A model generated the notes under the pieces. It ran no database searches and had not been told where the DNA came from. It was given only the letters and a program-made list of their open reading frames with translations. Below are positions 1 through 7,026 of a stretch of DNA of 16,591 nt, piece by piece. Source of the stretch: Chitinophagaceae bacterium (GTDB lineage Bacteria > Bacteroidota > Bacteroidia > Chitinophagales > Chitinophagaceae); contig JAIEQT010000582.1 in NCBI GenBank assembly GCA_019747455.1, positions 1-16,591 on the forward strand, read 5' to 3'. The position numbers and the translations under genes are program-made. The first letter of the stretch is position 1. Each line of letters starts with the position of its first letter.

Positions 1-96
1 GTATTACAACAAGAAAATGGTCGCTATGGTATAGCAGCTATTTGTAACGGTGGCGGCGGTGCAACAGCTATAGTTATAGAAAATTTACTGAACTGA
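1..96 (+). CDS. Thiolase (acetyl-CoA acyltransferase), C-terminal end only
   Basis: The open frame enters from the left edge and ends at TGA (94-96). The 31 visible residues contain the stretch GRYGIAAICNGGGGATA, which resembles the last conserved block of thiolases (family consensus near YG-AA-C-GGG-G-A), where the catalytic C-terminal cysteine sits just before the glycine run. Thiolases condense or cleave acyl-CoA thioesters in the cytoplasm, in fatty-acid oxidation or acetoacetyl-CoA formation. The stop codon overlaps the start of the next gene by one base (TGATG), so the thioesterase is probably translated from the same message. The exact thiolase class cannot be told from so short a fragment. 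Confidence 0.8.
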   Translation, partial: VLQQENGRYGIAAICNGGGGATAIVIENLLN

Positions 97-590
97 TGTA
101 TATGAAAGAGTTTAAAAAGGTTTTAGAAAGTAAAATGAAAATTAGGTTTCATGATTGCGATCCATTTAATCATTTAAATAACGCCCGATATATTGATTAT
201 ATAGTAACTGCAAGGGGAGATCAGCTTATCGATAATTATGGTCTCGATATTTATAAACTGGCAAAAGAAAAAGGGATTGGTTGGGTATCCGCACAAACAC
301 AAATTTCCTATATATCTCCGGCTTTGCTAATGGAAGAAGTTATAATCGAAACTAAACTAATTGATTTCACAGAAAAGAGTTTGCATGTGGAAGCCTTCAT
401 GTGGGACGCTAATAAAACTAAGATTAAAGCAATTATGTGGGCAAAACTTGTACACTTTAATATTAGCACTCAAAAGAGTATTTCTCATAATACTGAATTA
501 ATGGAGCTGTTTTCAAACGTTGTCAATAAAATACCATTTGATACAGACTTCGAAACAAGAGTTAAACACTTAAAAAAAATACAGATATGA
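96..590 (+). CDS. Acyl-CoA thioesterase, 4HBT/hotdog-fold family
   Basis: This 164-residue protein has the size of a single hotdog domain. Near the N-terminus, residues 19-32 read HDCDPFNHLNNARY, matching the family pattern in which an Asp before a Pro (here D22) is the catalytic residue and the NN-Y segment begins the central helix. The family hydrolyses acyl-CoA thioesters in the cytoplasm; the acyl substrate cannot be inferred. ATG at 96 overlaps the thiolase stop by one base and ATG at 102 is an alternative; neither has a clear Shine-Dalgarno site. The stop overlaps the next start by four bases (ATGA). The thiolase neighbour supports a role in acyl-CoA turnover, which is inference. Confidence 0.85.
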   Translation: MYMKEFKKVLESKMKIRFHDCDPFNHLNNARYIDYIVTARGDQLIDNYGLDIYKLAKEKGIGWVSAQTQISYISPALLMEEVIIETKLIDFTEKSLHVEAFMWDANKTKIKAIMWAKLVHFNISTQKSISHNTELMELFSNVVNKIPFDTDFETRVKHLKKIQI

Positions 591-1132
591 AAGCTTTCCT
601 TTTAATTACGATCGCACATGTTTGTTGTACTCTATTTTCTAAAGGTCAAACTTTTACGCTTAAGTCGAATGATTTGGGAGGTCAAGCCACTACAAAGCAA
701 GTATTTGACAACTTTGGTTGTACAGGCGAAAATAAATCTCCGCAATTATTTTGGGAGCATATTCCCAAGGGTACTAAAAGTTTTGCAGTTACAATTTTCG
801 ACGAGTCTGCACCTACTGGTAGTGGCTGGTGGCATTGGCTAATTTTTAATATCGATAGTTCTGTAACTGAACTAAAATCTGATGCCGGTAATATTACTAA
901 AAATATAGCTCCCAAAAACGCAATACAAAGTATTACTGACTTTGGATCACAGGGATATGGTGGACCTTGCCCGCCAGAAAATAGTGGCTTTCATAAATAT
1001 ATTATCACTGTTTATGCATTAAAGGTTTCATCACTTGGAGTAGATGCTCGGGCTAATCCTGCTTTGGTTGGATTTATGCTTAATCAAAATACTATTGAAA
1101 AAGCGTCACTAATTTTTTACTATAAAAGATAA
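587..1132 (+). CDS. Exported YbhB/YbcL-type PEBP (Raf kinase inhibitor-like) protein
   Basis: A 181-residue protein of the phosphatidylethanolamine-binding-protein fold. Residues 1-20 form a hydrophobic signal peptide ending near FSKG-Q, so it is probably periplasmic. The family landmarks are in order: SPQLFWE at 51-57, DESAP at 72-76 (the DPDAP block), GWWHW at 80-84, YGGPCPP at 124-130 and HKYIITVYAL at 136-145. The conserved Asp, His and Pro residues of the anion-binding pocket are present. Bacterial members have no settled biochemical function; ligand binding or inhibition of proteases or kinases has been proposed for relatives. It starts inside the thioesterase gene (ATGA overlap), pointing to coupled translation. 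CC at 13-14 is not in a convincing lipobox. Confidence 0.88.
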   Translation: MKAFLLITIAHVCCTLFSKGQTFTLKSNDLGGQATTKQVFDNFGCTGENKSPQLFWEHIPKGTKSFAVTIFDESAPTGSGWWHWLIFNIDSSVTELKSDAGNITKNIAPKNAIQSITDFGSQGYGGPCPPENSGFHKYIITVYALKVSSLGVDARANPALVGFMLNQNTIEKASLIFYYKR

Positions 1133-1133
1133 T

Positions 1134-1393
1134 ATGATAACACCTGAACTAGCTAATACATTTGTTCGTGATTGGATCAAGTCATTTAATGATCATAATA
1201 TCGTTGATATACTAAGTCATTATGAAGATGAGCTGGTGTTTTATTCACCATTTATCTTGCTGCTCAACTTTAATAAGGAAGGTGTTATCCGTACCAAATC
1301 CGAAATGACAGATTAGCTGCCGAAACTTTTCAACTAAATGAAAATGGGAAAGCACTAAGCGTTTATTGCCATTATACTAATAATAGTAAATGA
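1134..1393 (+). pseudogene. NTF2/SnoaL-like protein gene, broken by an internal deletion and frameshift
   Basis: The first frame (1134-1316) encodes 60 residues starting MITPELANTFVRDWI and containing FNDHN--DILSHYEDELVFYSP, which resembles the N-terminal half of NTF2-like proteins. It stops at TAG (1314-1316). A second frame, from TTA at 1313 to TGA at 1391-1393, encodes LAAETFQLNENGKALSVYCHY, which looks like the C-terminal strands of the same family (AAE-F-----G-----HY). Together they give about 86 residues, whereas intact relatives have roughly 110-130, so the middle strands are missing and the two halves are out of frame. This fits one internal deletion. It sits one base after the PEBP gene and eight bases before the next gene, so it probably once belonged to the same operon. 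The family is small-ligand binding or enzymatic with varied functions. Confidence 0.75.
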
Positions 1394-1400
1394 TATTGAA

Positions 1401-1931
1401 ATGAATATGAATAAATTCGTTTTCGATAATATACAAATATTGAAGAATACCCCAGAAGTATTGCGAGCATTACTATTTGGATTAGATGATGAAGTTCTTC
1501 AAAGAAATGAAGGTGAAAATACCTGGTGTTCGCTCGAAATCGTGGCGCATTTAATCTCCAATGAACAATCTAATTTTTATCATAGGATAATGCTGATCCT
1601 GGAAAATGATGAAGTACCTGTTTTAGCCCCTTTTGATATGGAAGTTCAAAAAAAGATAATGATAGGTAAGAATATGATGGATCTTTTAAACCAATTCGAG
1701 AAGCTTAGAAATCAAAATCTTGACAAACTTTTAAATGAATTCAGTACTGTTGATACCCAAAATAAAGTAGCCATTCATCCTACATTAGGAAAGGTTACGC
1801 TTAACAATATTTTTTCTACTTGGCTTGCACACGATTTAAGTCATATAGCACAAATAGCAAGAGTACTGGCTAAACAATACAAAAAAGATGTTGGCGGCTT
1901 TATTGAATATTTAAAATTTTTAAATAGCTAA
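1401..1931 (+). CDS. DinB-like protein 1 (DinB_2 type, four-helix bundle)
   Basis: A 176-residue protein with the DinB/YfiT pattern: an N-terminal helix, a tryptophan-containing segment before helix 2 (GENTWCSLEIVAHL), and a C-terminal helix carrying HDLSHIAQI. The three histidines expected to bind a metal are H50, H144 and H148. Some members of this superfamily are thiol S-transferases (the bacillithiol- and mycothiol-dependent enzymes), but most Bacteroidota members are uncharacterised. Start choice: MNMN at 1401, with ATG at 1407 as an alternative. It differs in sequence from the other two DinB-like genes in the window and is not a recent duplicate of them. It follows the NTF2 pseudogene and precedes the permease by 40 bases. 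Confidence 0.85.
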   Translation: MNMNKFVFDNIQILKNTPEVLRALLFGLDDEVLQRNEGENTWCSLEIVAHLISNEQSNFYHRIMLILENDEVPVLAPFDMEVQKKIMIGKNMMDLLNQFEKLRNQNLDKLLNEFSTVDTQNKVAIHPTLGKVTLNNIFSTWLAHDLSHIAQIARVLAKQYKKDVGGFIEYLKFLNS

Positions 1932-1971
1932 AAATGAAAAGAAATGGACTTAACTAATATAAATATAACTT

Positions 1972-3438
1972 ATGCGAATAATAAAATTATTTAGAAAAAA
2001 GCCAATACAGGCATTTACCGAAGATCTTAATACGAGCCAATTGAAAAGGTCTTTGAATAAATGGGAATTAACAGCCATCGGTGTTGGTGCTGTTATTGGT
2101 GGGGGTTTTTTTGTATTAACCGGTGTTACTGCTAATCAATATGCCGGTCCGGCTTTAGCATTGTCGTTTATACTGGCAGGTTTAGGCTGTTTGTTTGCTG
2201 CATTTTGCTATGCAGAATTTGCAAGCATTTTACCAGTCTCAGGTTCAGCATATGCATATTCCTATGGCACAGTTGGTGAGTTCTTTGCCTGGTTCATAGG
2301 TTGGAATTTAATTTTAGAGTATATGATGGGGGCAACAACGGTTGCTGTAAGCTGGTCAAAATATTTTATAAAATTACTTCACTTAGTTGGTATCAACAAT
2401 GTTCCTCTTTGGCTTACTAACGACCCTATTTCTGCAAAAGAAGAAGCGCTCAAATCCGGGATGGTACCCCCTTCATTTGCTTTTAATCTTCCCGCAGCTA
2501 TTATTGTTCTAATTGTAACAGCAATCTTAGTTAGAGGTATTAAAGAATCTGCTAAGACAAATAACTTCATTGTATTACTAAAAGTGGCGGCAGCATTGTT
2601 TGTTATTTGTGTTGGTGCAAACTATATTAATACAAATAATTGGCAGCCATTTATTCCTGATAAAATTGTTGATACAAATGGTGCAAGTCATTATGGCTTA
2701 TCAGGCGTGCTTACTGCTGCAGGAATTGTTTTTTTTGCATTCATTGGTTTTGATGCTGTTTCTACACAAGCACAAGAGTCAATGAATCCAACTAAAGATA
2801 TTCCTTTTGCAATTCTATGGTCATTGATTATTTGCACATTGCTTTACATATTAGTCTCTTTGGTGCTTACTGGTATGGTGCATTATTCAAAAATTGATTT
2901 AGGTGCACCTGTTGCGGCAGCTTTTAGTAATGTTGGCTTGAGTTGGGCATCTTTATTTGTAACCATCGCAGCTGTAGTGGGCCTAGTATCTGTAATGTTG
3001 GTAATGCTTTTATCTCAAACAAGAATTTTTTTGAGTATGGCTAAAGATGGCCTATTGCCGGCTAATATTTTTGGTTCTATTCATCATAAATTTAAAACCC
3101 CACATAAAAGTACCGTTTTAGTTGGTGTAGTAGCTGCAATTATTGCAGCAATTACACCAATAGAAAAGGCTACAAAAATGACAAGTATAGGTACGCTTTT
3201 GGCGTTTACTATGATTTGTATAGCTGTATTGCTGTTAAGAAAAACACAGCCAAATATTCACCGACCTTTCAAAGTTAAATACATTTCTATAGTAGCTTCA
3301 TTAGGTGTTTTGTTTAATATAGTGCTAATGCTAAGCTTAGATAGTTCTACTTGGCTAAGGCTTCTTATTTGGAGCCTGATAGGAATAACAATTTACTTTT
3401 TATATAGTGCTAAGAATAGCAACCTGAATAAACTATAA
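1972..3438 (+). CDS. APC-family amino-acid permease (cationic amino acid transporter type)
   Basis: A 488-residue integral membrane protein with about 12 hydrophobic helices, normal for the APC superfamily. After a basic cytoplasmic N-terminus, residues 31-52 carry the first-helix signature around GVGAVIGGGFFVLTG (family form GIGAIIGAGIFVLTG), which binds the amino-acid backbone. It is followed by FAAFCYAEFAS and the PVSGSAYAYSY segment typical of the CAT subgroup (YfnA-like). The family imports amino acids with protons or by exchange across the inner membrane. The Phe in GGGFF, where Ile is usual, may influence the substrate, but the substrate cannot be assigned. It ends one base before the next DinB-like gene and seems to belong to the same transcript. 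Confidence 0.9.
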   Translation: MRIIKLFRKKPIQAFTEDLNTSQLKRSLNKWELTAIGVGAVIGGGFFVLTGVTANQYAGPALALSFILAGLGCLFAAFCYAEFASILPVSGSAYAYSYGTVGEFFAWFIGWNLILEYMMGATTVAVSWSKYFIKLLHLVGINNVPLWLTNDPISAKEEALKSGMVPPSFAFNLPAAIIVLIVTAILVRGIKESAKTNNFIVLLKVAAALFVICVGANYINTNNWQPFIPDKIVDTNGASHYGLSGVLTAAGIVFFAFIGFDAVSTQAQESMNPTKDIPFAILWSLIICTLLYILVSLVLTGMVHYSKIDLGAPVAAAFSNVGLSWASLFVTIAAVVGLVSVMLVMLLSQTRIFLSMAKDGLLPANIFGSIHHKFKTPHKSTVLVGVVAAIIAAITPIEKATKMTSIGTLLAFTMICIAVLLLRKTQPNIHRPFKVKYISIVASLGVLFNIVLMLSLDSSTWLRLLIWSLIGITIYFLYSAKNSNLNKL

Positions 3439-3439
3439 T

Positions 3440-3925
3440 ATGACACAAGAGCAAAAACTAGCAACTACGATAATAGAAGCAGTTAATCAATACTTAATCG
3501 AAGAAAATTTTACTAAGCTACATAAATGCATAACCCTTCTAACCAATGAACAAATTTGGTTCAGACCAACGAGTAATATCAATAGCATCGGTAATATAGT
3601 CTTACACTTATGTGGTAATATTAGTGAGTGGATTTTGAATGCAATAGATGGCCAAACCCTTATTCGAAAAAGAAATGAAGAGTTTACAGCAAACAATTCA
3701 TATTCAAAGCAAGAATTACTGGAGCTATTATCAATCAAAAAAGCACAAGTAGTTGATGTTTTAAAAAAAGTAAACACCAGTGAACTTTTAAGGATTCGTA
3801 AAGTACAAGTTTATGATGCCACAGGTACTTCTGTTTTACTGCACGTTACCGAGCACTTCTCCTATCACGTTGGGCAAGTGGCTTATCAAACTAAAATATT
3901 AAATAATATCAGTGAATTATTCTAA
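3440..3925 (+). CDS. DinB-like protein 2 (DUF1572-like subgroup)
   Basis: A 161-residue soluble four-helix-bundle protein. The segment SIGNIVLHLCGN (49-60) carries the first metal-ligand histidine (H56), and HVTEHFSYHVGQVAYQ (135-150) carries H139 and H143; this LHL-GN plus H--YHVGQ arrangement defines a recognisable DinB subgroup. The same blocks occur in DinB-like protein 3 (6476-6925), as does an R-R-EF segment in the middle, so the two are paralogues. A metal-dependent or thiol-transferase activity is known for some superfamily members, but no function can be claimed here. ATG lies one base after the permease stop, so translation is probably coupled to it. Confidence 0.85.
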   Translation: MTQEQKLATTIIEAVNQYLIEENFTKLHKCITLLTNEQIWFRPTSNINSIGNIVLHLCGNISEWILNAIDGQTLIRKRNEEFTANNSYSKQELLELLSIKKAQVVDVLKKVNTSELLRIRKVQVYDATGTSVLLHVTEHFSYHVGQVAYQTKILNNISELF

Positions 3926-3934
3926 GTAATATAT

Positions 3935-4498
3935 ATGGAAATAGTAAACGCAAACAAAAACGACCTACCTTTTATTTACAAATTATTTGAAGAAGCGATT
4001 GCTTTTCAAAAAGCAAACAATTATATCGGTTGGTTAAACTACGATAAAATTTTTTTGCAAAAAGATGTTGAAAATTTATTGCTCTATAAGGTTGTCGATA
4101 ACGAAAACATACTCGGTATTTTCAGTATTTGTTTAAGCGATGAATTAATTTGGAGAGATAAAGAAAAAGCTGATGCCATATACATTCATCGAATAGTTCT
4201 AAATAGACAATTTACAGGCGAAAAAATATTTAAGCACATTCTAAATTGGGCTATCGCGTTTGCTGCAAAAAAGCAACTAAGTTTTGTAAGAATGGATACT
4301 TGGGCAGCTAATAAAAAACTAATTGATTATTACAAGTCTTATGGCTTTCAATTTGTAGAAGATTATACAACAGCCGATACCGAAGACTTACCAATACAAC
4401 ACCGAAACCTGAATGTAGCGTTATTACAGTTACATGTTGACTCTTCTTGGAAAACTGAGTTTCATGCCATCATTAAAGTAGCTGGTGAAAAAAAATAA
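3935..4498 (+). CDS. GNAT-family N-acetyltransferase
   Basis: A 187-residue protein with the GNAT layout: an N-terminal strand-helix (NANKNDLPFIYKLFEEA), the strand YIHRIVLNRQFTGEKIFKHIL (83-103) forming the acetyl-CoA pyrophosphate loop, then FVRMDTWAANKKLIDYYKSYGFQF (117-140), the classical final block ending in YGF. The loop reads QFTGEK instead of the classic Q/R-x-x-G-x-G/A, a variation that still keeps the central Gly. The family transfers acetyl from acetyl-CoA to amines on small molecules or proteins; the acceptor is unknown. The 3' end is A-rich and overlaps the next gene by 14 bases. Next to an MFS exporter, resistance by modification is a reasonable but unproven idea. Confidence 0.87.
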   Translation: MEIVNANKNDLPFIYKLFEEAIAFQKANNYIGWLNYDKIFLQKDVENLLLYKVVDNENILGIFSICLSDELIWRDKEKADAIYIHRIVLNRQFTGEKIFKHILNWAIAFAAKKQLSFVRMDTWAANKKLIDYYKSYGFQFVEDYTTADTEDLPIQHRNLNVALLQLHVDSSWKTEFHAIIKVAGEKK

Positions 4499-5666
4499 AA
4501 AAATAGCAACCTATTTAGCGTTTGCCCTTATCCCCCTATCAGGCTTAATAACAGATATGTATTTGCCTTCAATGCCACAAATGGCGATACAGTTTCAACA
4601 GCCTGAAAAAAGTATACAGCTCACGCTTACGTTTTTCTTAATCAGCTATGGTATTTCTCAATTTATTACGGGAAGTATTATGGACTCATTCGGTAGAAGA
4701 AGATTTATACTCCTGTCATTGCTGATATTTGTATTTTCTTGCATTATAATTGCTAATGCAAGTAGTATAAATACCATTTATGCTATGCGTATTTTGCAAG
4801 GGATAACTACCGGGTTTATAGTTGTGGCAAAGCGCGCTTTTTTTGTAGATGTGTATACTGGCGCACAACAAAAAAGATACCTAACAACTATAGCCATTGT
4901 TTGGTCTTTTGCCCCTATTATCGCTCCATTCATAGGTGGCTATCTTCAATATTACTTTAACTGGAAATCTATTTTTTATACCCTAGCTATTTATGGGTTA
5001 GTGATGCTGATCTTAGAGTTTTTTTTCACAGGAGAAACACTAGTTAATGCTAGGCATTTCAATGTTGCAAGTATTAAAGCTGATTATAGAGAGATATTTA
5101 GTGATAAAACTTTTACATCCATGTTATGTATGTTCGGCTTGTGCTATGCAACCGCTATGATATTCTCCTTATCAGCGCCGTTTATTATTGAACATGTGTT
5201 GCATTATTCTCCAGTTGCTACCGGGTATGCCTCTCTTTTGAGTGGATTGGCATGGTTACTAGGCGGACTATTGAATAAAGCACTTAAACAAAATACGCTA
5301 TTTACGAAAATCAGAAAAGCCAATCAAATACAAATAGGGGTCTTATTAATTATGACAGTGTGTAGTGCTTTTTTTTGGAATATAGGAACCCTTATACTTT
5401 TTTCTTTTTTGGTGATTGTCGCATCCTCTTTTATCTATAATAATGTATTTACATTTTGTATTGGCCGCTTTCCTAAACTTGCAGGTGTAGTGAGCGGGGT
5501 TTGCGGAGGCTCGAATTTTGTTATAACATCTGCAAGTAGTTATGGTTTGATTTGGATGCTCAGGCCTTTATCGCAGTTTCAATTAGGCTGGGCATATCTT
5601 ATTATAGCAGTAGTAATATTTTTCTTCCTTAACGTTTTTTTTAAAAAGAATTTAATTAATCAATAA
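4485..5666 (+). CDS. MFS drug exporter, Bcr/CflA family
   Basis: A 393-residue major facilitator with about 12 membrane helices. Helix 1 ends in LITDMYLPSMPQM, the hallmark of Bcr/CflA transporters. The loop between helices 2 and 3 carries MDSFGRRR (MFS motif A), and helix 5 carries APIIAPFIGGYL (motif C, found in drug/proton antiporters). Characterised relatives export chloramphenicol, bicyclomycin and other small molecules from the cytoplasm. The start is GTG at 4485, within the GNAT gene (14-base overlap in an A-rich tract); no ATG lies in a suitable place, and the N-terminus MKKNKKIATYLAFAL fits the family. Translation is probably coupled to GNAT. The substrate is unknown. Confidence 0.9.
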   Translation: MKKNKKIATYLAFALIPLSGLITDMYLPSMPQMAIQFQQPEKSIQLTLTFFLISYGISQFITGSIMDSFGRRRFILLSLLIFVFSCIIIANASSINTIYAMRILQGITTGFIVVAKRAFFVDVYTGAQQKRYLTTIAIVWSFAPIIAPFIGGYLQYYFNWKSIFYTLAIYGLVMLILEFFFTGETLVNARHFNVASIKADYREIFSDKTFTSMLCMFGLCYATAMIFSLSAPFIIEHVLHYSPVATGYASLLSGLAWLLGGLLNKALKQNTLFTKIRKANQIQIGVLLIMTVCSAFFWNIGTLILFSFLVIVASSFIYNNVFTFCIGRFPKLAGVVSGVCGGSNFVITSASSYGLIWMLRPLSQFQLGWAYLIIAVVIFFFLNVFFKKNLINQ

Positions 5667-5673
5667 ATAAAAA

Positions 5674-6474
5674 ATGAAAATTTACTTTGTAGATGCTTTT
5701 ACTGATCAACAGTTTAAGGGTAACCAGGCCGCAGTTTGTATAGTAGATAGAAAATTAAAGGATGAGCAAATGCAAAATATTGCTATGGAGATCGGTTTTT
5801 CTGAAACGGCTTTTGTTAAAGAAATTTCAAATACAGAATTTGAGATAAGATTTTTTACGCCCAAAAAAGAGTTACCATTATGTGGTCATGCTACATTGGC
5901 TGCCGCAAAAGTAATTTTTGAATATAATGATATAACGGGTATATGTTTCATTAATAATGAAGGAGTAAAGCTCAATATCGAGCGAGATGGAGTATGTATA
6001 AAAATGCGCTTTCCGGCTTATGATGTAGAATCTACTACGGTTTCAGAAAGTATGTTAACGTCATTGGGTATTACTACCGTTAATAATGTTTTTTATAGCC
6101 CTCAATTTAAAATTATAACCATTGAGATCCCAAGTGTGGATCACTTACAGTCATTAGCCCCTGATTTTACTAAGCTTAAACAATCACATTCGGGTATCAA
6201 TGGTGTTTTGGTTACCGCAAAAGCCAATGGGATTAAATATGATTTTCATTATCGTTATTTCTGGCCTTGGGCCGGTACTAATGAAGATCCGGTAACTGGC
6301 GGCGTTCAATCTTTTTTAACCGGTTATTGGGTAGAGAAGTTAAATAAAAAAAGTCTATTTTCATTTCAATCATCGGCACGCACAGGGTATATGCGAACCG
6401 AATTTTCTAATAATGCTGTTTTTATTTATGGGGAGGCTGTCATTATTCTTGAGGGTACTTTAAAACTTGTATAA
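5674..6474 (+). CDS. PhzF-family isomerase/epimerase-like protein
   Basis: A 266-residue protein with the double hotdog-like architecture of the PhzF/DapF fold. It begins KIYFVDAFTDQQFKGNQAAV, has the catalytic-Glu segment GFSETAFV (E44), LCGHATLAAA at 69-78 and the second-half block EDPVTGG at 204-210. The founding member isomerises an intermediate of phenazine synthesis using a conserved Glu as general acid/base, but most relatives have unknown substrates. Here the usual GSAH after EDPVT is GGVQ, a variant that may also occur in other Bacteroidota PhzF-like proteins. No phenazine genes accompany it, so phenazine synthesis should not be inferred. It sits between the exporter (7-base gap) and a DinB gene (1-base gap). 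Confidence 0.88.
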   Translation: MKIYFVDAFTDQQFKGNQAAVCIVDRKLKDEQMQNIAMEIGFSETAFVKEISNTEFEIRFFTPKKELPLCGHATLAAAKVIFEYNDITGICFINNEGVKLNIERDGVCIKMRFPAYDVESTTVSESMLTSLGITTVNNVFYSPQFKIITIEIPSVDHLQSLAPDFTKLKQSHSGINGVLVTAKANGIKYDFHYRYFWPWAGTNEDPVTGGVQSFLTGYWVEKLNKKSLFSFQSSARTGYMRTEFSNNAVFIYGEAVIILEGTLKLV

Positions 6475-6475
6475 A

Positions 6476-6925
6476 ATGATCATTGATACTTTAAAACTAA
6501 TATTTGCGAGAGATTTAGATAGGCTTTATTCGGAAATCAAATCGTACAAAAGGGAAGAAGCTATGTGGCAGGTTAAAGATCAAATTACCAATTCGGCAGG
6601 TAATTTATGCCTGCATTTATTGGGGAATCTTAATACTTATATTGGTAGTGTGATAGGAAATACAGGGTATATCAGAGATAGAGATGCAGAATTTTCCCAA
6701 AAAAATATTCCCCGCGAGCAGTTGTTGCAACAAATTCTTCAAACTAAGGATATGGTAATTAGTACATTAGATCTTTTATCAGAAAGCGCACTACAAGAAG
6801 AATATCCGATATTAGTTTTTGATAAAAAAACCACTACAGCATATTTACTGATTCATCTAACTACGCATCTTACCTATCATTTGGGACAGATTAATTACCA
6901 TCGCAGGCTAATCGACAATATGTAG
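6476..6925 (+). CDS. DinB-like protein 3 (DUF1572-like subgroup)
   Basis: A 149-residue protein when started at ATG 6476; a TTG at 6467 in the same frame would add three residues but overlap the PhzF gene, so ATG one base after the PhzF stop is preferred. The metal-site histidines are H47 in GNLCLHLLGN, and H131 and H135 in HLTTHLTYHLGQINYH. These blocks match DinB-like protein 2, as does IRDRDAEF in the middle. It closes the dense accessory run: about 100 bases without a gene follow. Function is unknown; the superfamily includes thiol S-transferases, but nothing here shows that activity. Confidence 0.85.
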   Translation: MIIDTLKLIFARDLDRLYSEIKSYKREEAMWQVKDQITNSAGNLCLHLLGNLNTYIGSVIGNTGYIRDRDAEFSQKNIPREQLLQQILQTKDMVISTLDLLSESALQEEYPILVFDKKTTTAYLLIHLTTHLTYHLGQINYHRRLIDNM

Positions 6926-7013
6926 CTATTGTTTTTGGATATTAACTAATTAACTGAGCATAACCCAGAATTTTACCTTGGCGTAAATTTAGTTATTCAG
7001 CCAAATTATTTTT

Positions 7014-7021
7014 TATCTTCG
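7014..7021 (+). promoter_or_regulatory. Possible -7 promoter box for dapA
   Basis: TATCTTCG, one mismatch from the Bacteroidota consensus TAnnTTTG, lies five bases before the dapA ATG. If used, transcription would start at or next to the start codon, giving a nearly leaderless message. No good TTTG box was seen at the usual distance upstream (only TTTA near 6988). The 101-base gap from 6926 to 7026 shows no other feature. Confidence 0.3.
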
Positions 7022-7026
7022 CCACC

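Noticed and set aside
5674..6474. Phenazine biosynthesis cluster suggested by a PhzF-like gene
   Set aside because: No other phenazine genes are present and the PhzF family is broad; the motif variant also argues against it.
96..6925. Integron cassette array (many small GNAT/DinB/NTF2/PEBP-type genes)
   Set aside because: Gene content resembles cassettes, but gaps are 0-40 bases with ATGA-type overlaps, leaving no room for attC sites, and no integrase is visible.
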